This document shows positions 59,494 through 64,000 of a DNA stretch of 64,000 nucleotides, in pieces. This DNA is from Mangifera indica (taxonomy: Eukaryota > Streptophyta > Magnoliopsida > Sapindales > Anacardiaceae): assembly GCF_011075055.1 (NCBI RefSeq), contig NC_058147.1, positions 1,922,001 through 1,986,000 on the forward strand. The letters are read 5' to 3'. How positions within the stretch are numbered: the first letter of the stretch is position 1; each line of letters begins with the position of its first letter. The position numbers and the translations under genes were made by a program. The notes beneath the pieces are model-generated. The model made no database searches and was not told where the DNA came from. It worked only from the letters and a program-made list of their open reading frames with translations.

Positions 59494-60582
59494 ATGGCTT
59501 ATATTCCGAAGTCTCTCGTCTTCCATTTTCTCCTCCGACTTCCAGTTAAATCTTTAGCAAGATTTCAGTGCATAGACAAGGAATGGTTGTCTTTAATATC
59601 AGACCCACATTTCATCTACACCCACTTGAAACGAGCCCAGACAGCGAATGATTTTCGTCTGTTATTATCGTTCATCTCACATGGAAATGTCAGCACCACC
59701 ATCAAGTTTATCACCATTAACGAATATGGACTTGCAGGTTCAGACTACTCAGTTCACATAAACTCTGACTCGTACCGTGTCTTGCCTTCCTGCAACGGTT
59801 TGGTCTGTTTTTACGGTGTTAAGGGCAGGATTTACATTTGTAATCCCGCCATTAGAAATATGGTGAAGCTTCCAGGTGATGATGCAAAGGGGTCTATTTT
59901 GTTGAGCTGCGGGTTCGGGTTTGATCCTCAAGCTTGCAGATATAAAGTCATTAGGATGTCAGACTCAGGACCATTTAAAGCACCCGGTGACTCCAAGATG
60001 GACATATTTACAATGGGAACCTGTTCCTGGAGGAATGTAAAGTATGATGAACGTTTTCGCTTTCTGAATAGGCAACCACCAGTGCATGCTAGCGGTTTTT
60101 TCTACTGGATTACAGCAAATAATGGTTCTAAAGGATATATGATAGCATCATTCGACATTGGAAATGAAACCTTTGAAGCAATTCCTCCCCCGAAAAGCCT
60201 TTCAGGAAAAAATTGGCCGATGTTTTGTCTTGGGGAATTGGGAGGAGATTTGGCTTTGATTGACATGGATTTTGCATCGGAAGGCAAGAGGAGAATGGAT
60301 CTTTGGCTGCTAAAAGAGGCTTCTGGTGATGAAAACAAAAAAACATGGGTTAAAGAAAGTATCATTCATCCATCTCAGCCTCTCGATGCCACTCGTCCTG
60401 AGGCGCTTGATCACGGAGGATCAAAAGTTTTGCTTCATGGATTTATCAGAGGATCAGATGCTTTTCTGAATTGGTACAATCTGGGAACTGGAAGTTTCAG
60501 AAGATTCGAAATACAAGAGATAACGTCGCCGTTTTTTCACGTCGGTGCTCACGTGGAAAGCTTGGCTCAATTGGACGGCTAA
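59494..60582 (+). CDS. F-box protein with associated interaction domain (FBA type)
   Basis: An intronless gene, as is common in this large plant family of SCF E3 ligase substrate receptors. The F-box sits at the N-terminus: IPKSLVFHFLLRLPVKSLAR, then FQCIDKEWLSLISDPHFIYTHL. The associated region has SCNGLVCFYG, YICNPAIRNMVKLPG, CGFGFDPQACRYKVIRM and WLLKEASGDE, the signatures of the F-box-associated beta-propeller-like domain. I prefer the ATG at 59494 (362 residues), because the F-box then begins within a few residues of the N-terminus. The ATG at 59374 in the same frame would add 40 residues without family resemblance. Substrate unknown. The frame is intact, and a TATAAATA at 59262-59269 may be its TATA box. 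Confidence 0.93.
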   Translation: MAYIPKSLVFHFLLRLPVKSLARFQCIDKEWLSLISDPHFIYTHLKRAQTANDFRLLLSFISHGNVSTTIKFITINEYGLAGSDYSVHINSDSYRVLPSCNGLVCFYGVKGRIYICNPAIRNMVKLPGDDAKGSILLSCGFGFDPQACRYKVIRMSDSGPFKAPGDSKMDIFTMGTCSWRNVKYDERFRFLNRQPPVHASGFFYWITANNGSKGYMIASFDIGNETFEAIPPPKSLSGKNWPMFCLGELGGDLALIDMDFASEGKRRMDLWLLKEASGDENKKTWVKESIIHPSQPLDATRPEALDHGGSKVLLHGFIRGSDAFLNWYNLGTGSFRRFEIQEITSPFFHVGAHVESLAQLDG

Positions 60583-62336
60583 GATTACATATTACCAATC
60601 AAGTTTCTATATTGTCCGTTGAGTTGCTGTTTTGCGTCGTTGTTTTGGTACTAGGCCAAAGTCGCTTTCATGTTTTTGTCGTATTCAGGCTCATGAGATT
60701 ATCCTTTAAGGGTAATGTGGTCTCAAAGAATTTAAATATTAGTATATAACAACCTTTTATTATTTATATTATATTATTTAATTTATTAATAATAAAATAT
60801 TACAATAATTTTTTATTATTAATACTGACATAATAAATAATATAGATAATAATCTAATTATTATATTCACCTTATATATTAAAAAATTATTATTATAATC
60901 TTGATTTTATTATAATTATAATATTATTTATTAATTTTTTGAGATAAAAATAAATTTATTTTTAATTAATATATTAAATAATATAAAATATTTAAAAATA
61001 ATTATATTTAAAGATATTTAAGTAAAATAATTTATTAGTATTATTTTATTATTTTTAATCAAATATAATAATTATTTATACATATTAAAATTTATCAAAT
61101 ATAATAATTATTTATACTTAATAATCTTTTAAGTAATCTTTCTTTAAGGTAATATCTCTATTTTAATAATAAATGATTATCTAAACTAAATGTTCTCTTA
61201 AAATCTAAATATATTTTTTATTATGATTAAATAATTTTGAATTAAAAATAAAATAATATTTAATTATATGATAATATATTATCTGTATACTTAAATTATA
61301 TACAAAAATATATATATACAAAACATTATTCTTATATTATATATGATAGAGTTAATATCACTTACACCTAAAATAATATGAACAAATTACATTTTTATTG
61401 CAATTATTTTATATTTTCTTTTTTCTCATCTTCTTTTTTCCTCGTCACTAATAAAAATGTCAAATAGATCGGACCAACTCAAAATATAAGAAAATACTTT
61501 AGTTTGAAAAACCCCAACCTACTATTGTAATAGATTGGGTCAAACTTTGAGCCTAGACACAAAGGTTGGCTTAATCCAACGCGTTATTGTTTTTGTAATA
61601 ATAATTATAATATAAAAAAAATTTATTAAAATTAATGGATCAATCTAAACTATTACTGTTTGATTTAATCTGATCACATATATATACTTTCTATGGGTCA
61701 GGCCGAATCATGGAATATGCTATTATACGATTTTTAGACTCAATCTAACCTGTTAACCGAGTAAGGTATATCAGCATTACTCAGTCTAACCTATTATTAC
61801 CTTTAATCATTTGTATTTTGTATTTCCCACGTATCTCACCATCAGCGCTTCTGCCTAATCTGGTGGCCACCCTTGCGTCATGCGTCAAGTCTGCTCAAGC
61901 AGTCCTAACCGAGTTGTGCGGTGCGTTATGGCTAGCTCGGACTCTTTGTCATCGCCCTCATCCGGCTTTTCCATAAGAATAAGAGATGAAGCTTAGTTCG
62001 GCGAACTCGACAGCTTCCTTCCCAACTTAATAAAATTACCATTTAACTTTAGTAAATACAAAGTATATTTGTGCCTTTTCACCAACTTAATAAAATAATA
62101 TATTTTATAAACAAATTTAACAGAAATATGATAAAACAAAATTTTCAAATTTAAAGAAAAGAAAAAGTCATTCCATTAAAGTCGGTGTGGAACATAATAG
62201 TTGGCAATACTTATATAACGTTTCTAGAATGGCCGTTCTTGTACAGTATACGCCATCACCATTGAATCTTTTACTTAAGTTATACGCAATGGAATAACAT
62301 ACGGAACGGAATATATGGCTAACATAAATATTTTAA
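60583..62336. other. Intergenic region without a supported gene
   Basis: Very AT-rich, with a short palindromic MITE at about 61210-61350. A GC-richer patch at 61830-62030 has a 22-codon frame from an ATG near 61927 (MASSDSLSSPSSGFSIRIRD); it could be the first exon of a lost gene, but there is no further support. Confidence 0.4.
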
Positions 62337-63027
62337 GGCCAAAAAACTCATTCCCACCTAAAGTGTAATGACATCCTGAGTTCGTACTTTCAACTTTTAA
62401 AAATTTAAATACTTATTTATTATTCAAAATTTGTTAAACTTTTTTATTAGAATTAAAGATAAAATCATTATTTTATTAATAATATTAAAAAATTATAATT
62501 TTTTCTCTTTTCTTCCTTTAAGTTTTGAAAACTAATAACTTTATTTATACTTAAATATTTTAAGTTTTAAAAAATAACTATTTCCCCTACCTAGGTTTTC
62601 TCTTCTCTTCTCTCTGACCACCACACAATCATTGGCACCATCGTCTTCCCACCCTCACTGTCGAAATTATTCAAACGACCTCCCATGATGGTCATCCAAA
62701 TGATTATGACAATGAAGGTGAAAAGAGGATGACACCGATAATGGTGTGGTGGTCGAAGAAGGGAGAAGAAAAAAAACTTAGGTGGGGGAAATAGTTAATT
62801 TTTTAAAATTGAAATGTTTAGATAGAGATGAAGTTGTTAGTTTTCAAAATATGAGAAGAAAAATGAAATAAAATTATAATTTCTTTAATATTACTGATTG
62901 AATAACGATTTTATCCTTAATTTTATTAGAAAAGTTTAAAAGATTTTAAATGATTGGTGAGTGTTTGAGTTTTTATGATTTGAAAGGTATGAGTTTAAGA
63001 TTTAGCCATACCTTGGGTGGGAATAAA
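62337..63027. mobile_element. Mutator-like element (GGCC-TIR family), right end disturbed
   Basis: Left end GGCCAAAAAACTCATTCCCA. The right side reaches ATACCTTGGGTGGGAATAA and then runs straight into the left end of the next relative, so no target duplication could be read. Arms are fold-back, with centre near 62690. Confidence 0.7.
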
Positions 63028-63495
63028 GGCCAAAAGCCTTATTCTTACCCATGTTTAAATTTTAAAATTCAAAATATCTATTTGTTATTTATTTATTTTA
63101 ATTAAAATTCTCATATAAATATAAAGTAAAATTATTATTTTAATAATATTATTAAAAAATAATATAATTTATTATATTATTCTTTTTAGGTTTAAAAAAC
63201 TAATAACTTCAATTCTATTTAAAGTTTTTTAGTTTTAAAAAGGTATATTTTCTCCTCTAAACTATATAAGAAAAAAACTAAATTCAAAAGAAAAATGTGA
63301 TTTTTTAAAATTGAAAAACTTTAAATTAGAGTAAAATTATTAGTTTTTAATATCCAAAAAAAAAAAATAAATTATATTATTTTTTGAATAATATTATTAA
63401 AATAACAATTTTATCTTTATATTTACTCAAAATTTTTAATAAAAATTAGATAATAAACAAATATTTAAATTTTCCAAAACTTCATGTAAGAAAGT
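63028..63495. mobile_element. Degenerate Mutator-like relative adjoining the previous element
   Basis: Left end GGCCAAAAGCCTTATTCTTA. The sequence is roughly palindromic to about 63495 (arms with TTTAAATTTTAAAATT and TAATATTATTAAA blocks), but the right terminus has decayed. The remainder to 64000 shows nothing I can assign. Confidence 0.5.
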
Positions 63496-64000
63496 TTGAA
63501 AATTCACTAAACTCAAATCAAACAACTCAAAATCAAGTTGTTTCTTACAAGAAAACTATAGTCTATGCCCACAATAATGTCTTCTAGAAGCAACCAAGTA
63601 TTAGCTCTCATGACCCCATCTTATAGTCGTAGCAAAGTATTGAATTTATAGTGATAAAATGGATGATTCTTTTATATACAATTAAAAATAAAAAAGTGTG
63701 GTCCCAGCCTGAGGTGATACTTGACCACGTGAGTTTGAAATAAATGTTATTTTCCTAAATGAGTTATTATAAGTTTGAACATTACTTACGTTATTTTAAT
63801 TTGAAAAGTTATATTTTTTTTCAAATTGATTTAGGACAGGCAATTAAATCACACCAGCCTCTTATTATTGACATCATTATTCATTGTAGAGTTTCCACCT
63901 CTTTTTTATTTAGAAGAATATATAATTGGTAGGTTGAAAAATTCTCGAATCTCATCTTGAAAAATACCCTGTATGAGAGGAGTAAATCATGACAAAACCT

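Noticed and set aside
61440..61800. A further hAT-like MITE with ATGTCAAATAGATCGGACC and TCTAACCTATTATTACC ends
   Set aside because: The ends are only loosely inverted and no target duplication was readable.

Overview
The window looks like nuclear DNA of a eudicot plant. Its genes are split by short AT-rich GT-AG introns. Its products are plant-specific (HIPP metallochaperones, a large subunit of ADP-glucose pyrophosphorylase, plastid ribosomal protein L31, a DUF4408/DUF761 protein, an F-box protein). The spacers are AT-rich and full of small non-autonomous transposons. No species is claimed.

Layout. 1-13.2 kb: a tandem segmental duplication (copy 1 at 1-5411, copy 2 at 9974-13165). Each copy carries a minus-strand HIPP gene. 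Copy 1 was later hit by a 2.0-kb long-TIR Mutator-like element, itself hit by a hAT-like element; copy 2 keeps the empty site. Between the copies lie two gene relics: a bifunctional DHFR-TS pseudogene without its TS core, and an AAA-ATPase (BCS1/ASD-like) pseudogene. 14.2-14.8 kb: a solo LTR. 15.0-18.3 kb: inositol-pentakisphosphate 2-kinase (IPK1), minus strand, 7 coding exons. 18.7-19.7 kb: a hAT-like element rich in GGGGACGGGG repeats. 21.7-24.4 kb: a 10-exon cytochrome P450 of the CYP85 clan, CYP722-like. 29.2-30.0 kb: an intronless DUF4408/DUF761 gene. 33.9-35.5 kb: a Mutator-like element with another of the same family inside it. 40.1-40.6 kb: plastid RPL31. 43.0-46.7 kb: AGPase large subunit (APL3-like, 14 coding exons), tail to tail with a GH5 endo-beta-mannanase gene (47.1-49.3 kb). 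54-59 kb: a dense transposon/tandem-repeat cluster, including a 280-bp palindrome next to (TA)n/(GA)n arrays. 59.5-60.6 kb: an intronless F-box gene. 62.3-63.5 kb: two more relatives of the Mutator-like family.

The genes do not form an operon-like or obviously co-functional cluster. IPK1 makes phytate, AGPase feeds starch synthesis, the mannanase loosens cell walls, and the CYP722-like P450 may act on a hormone. The strongest unusual signals are structural. One is a family of fold-back Mutator-like elements with GGCC... termini and 9-bp target duplications, with self-nesting and an empty site in the duplicated block. Others are a set of hAT-like elements with 8-bp target duplications, and a short palindromic MITE repeated across the window. 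Coordinates of exons were read by eye from splice signals and frame continuity, without alignment or transcript data.
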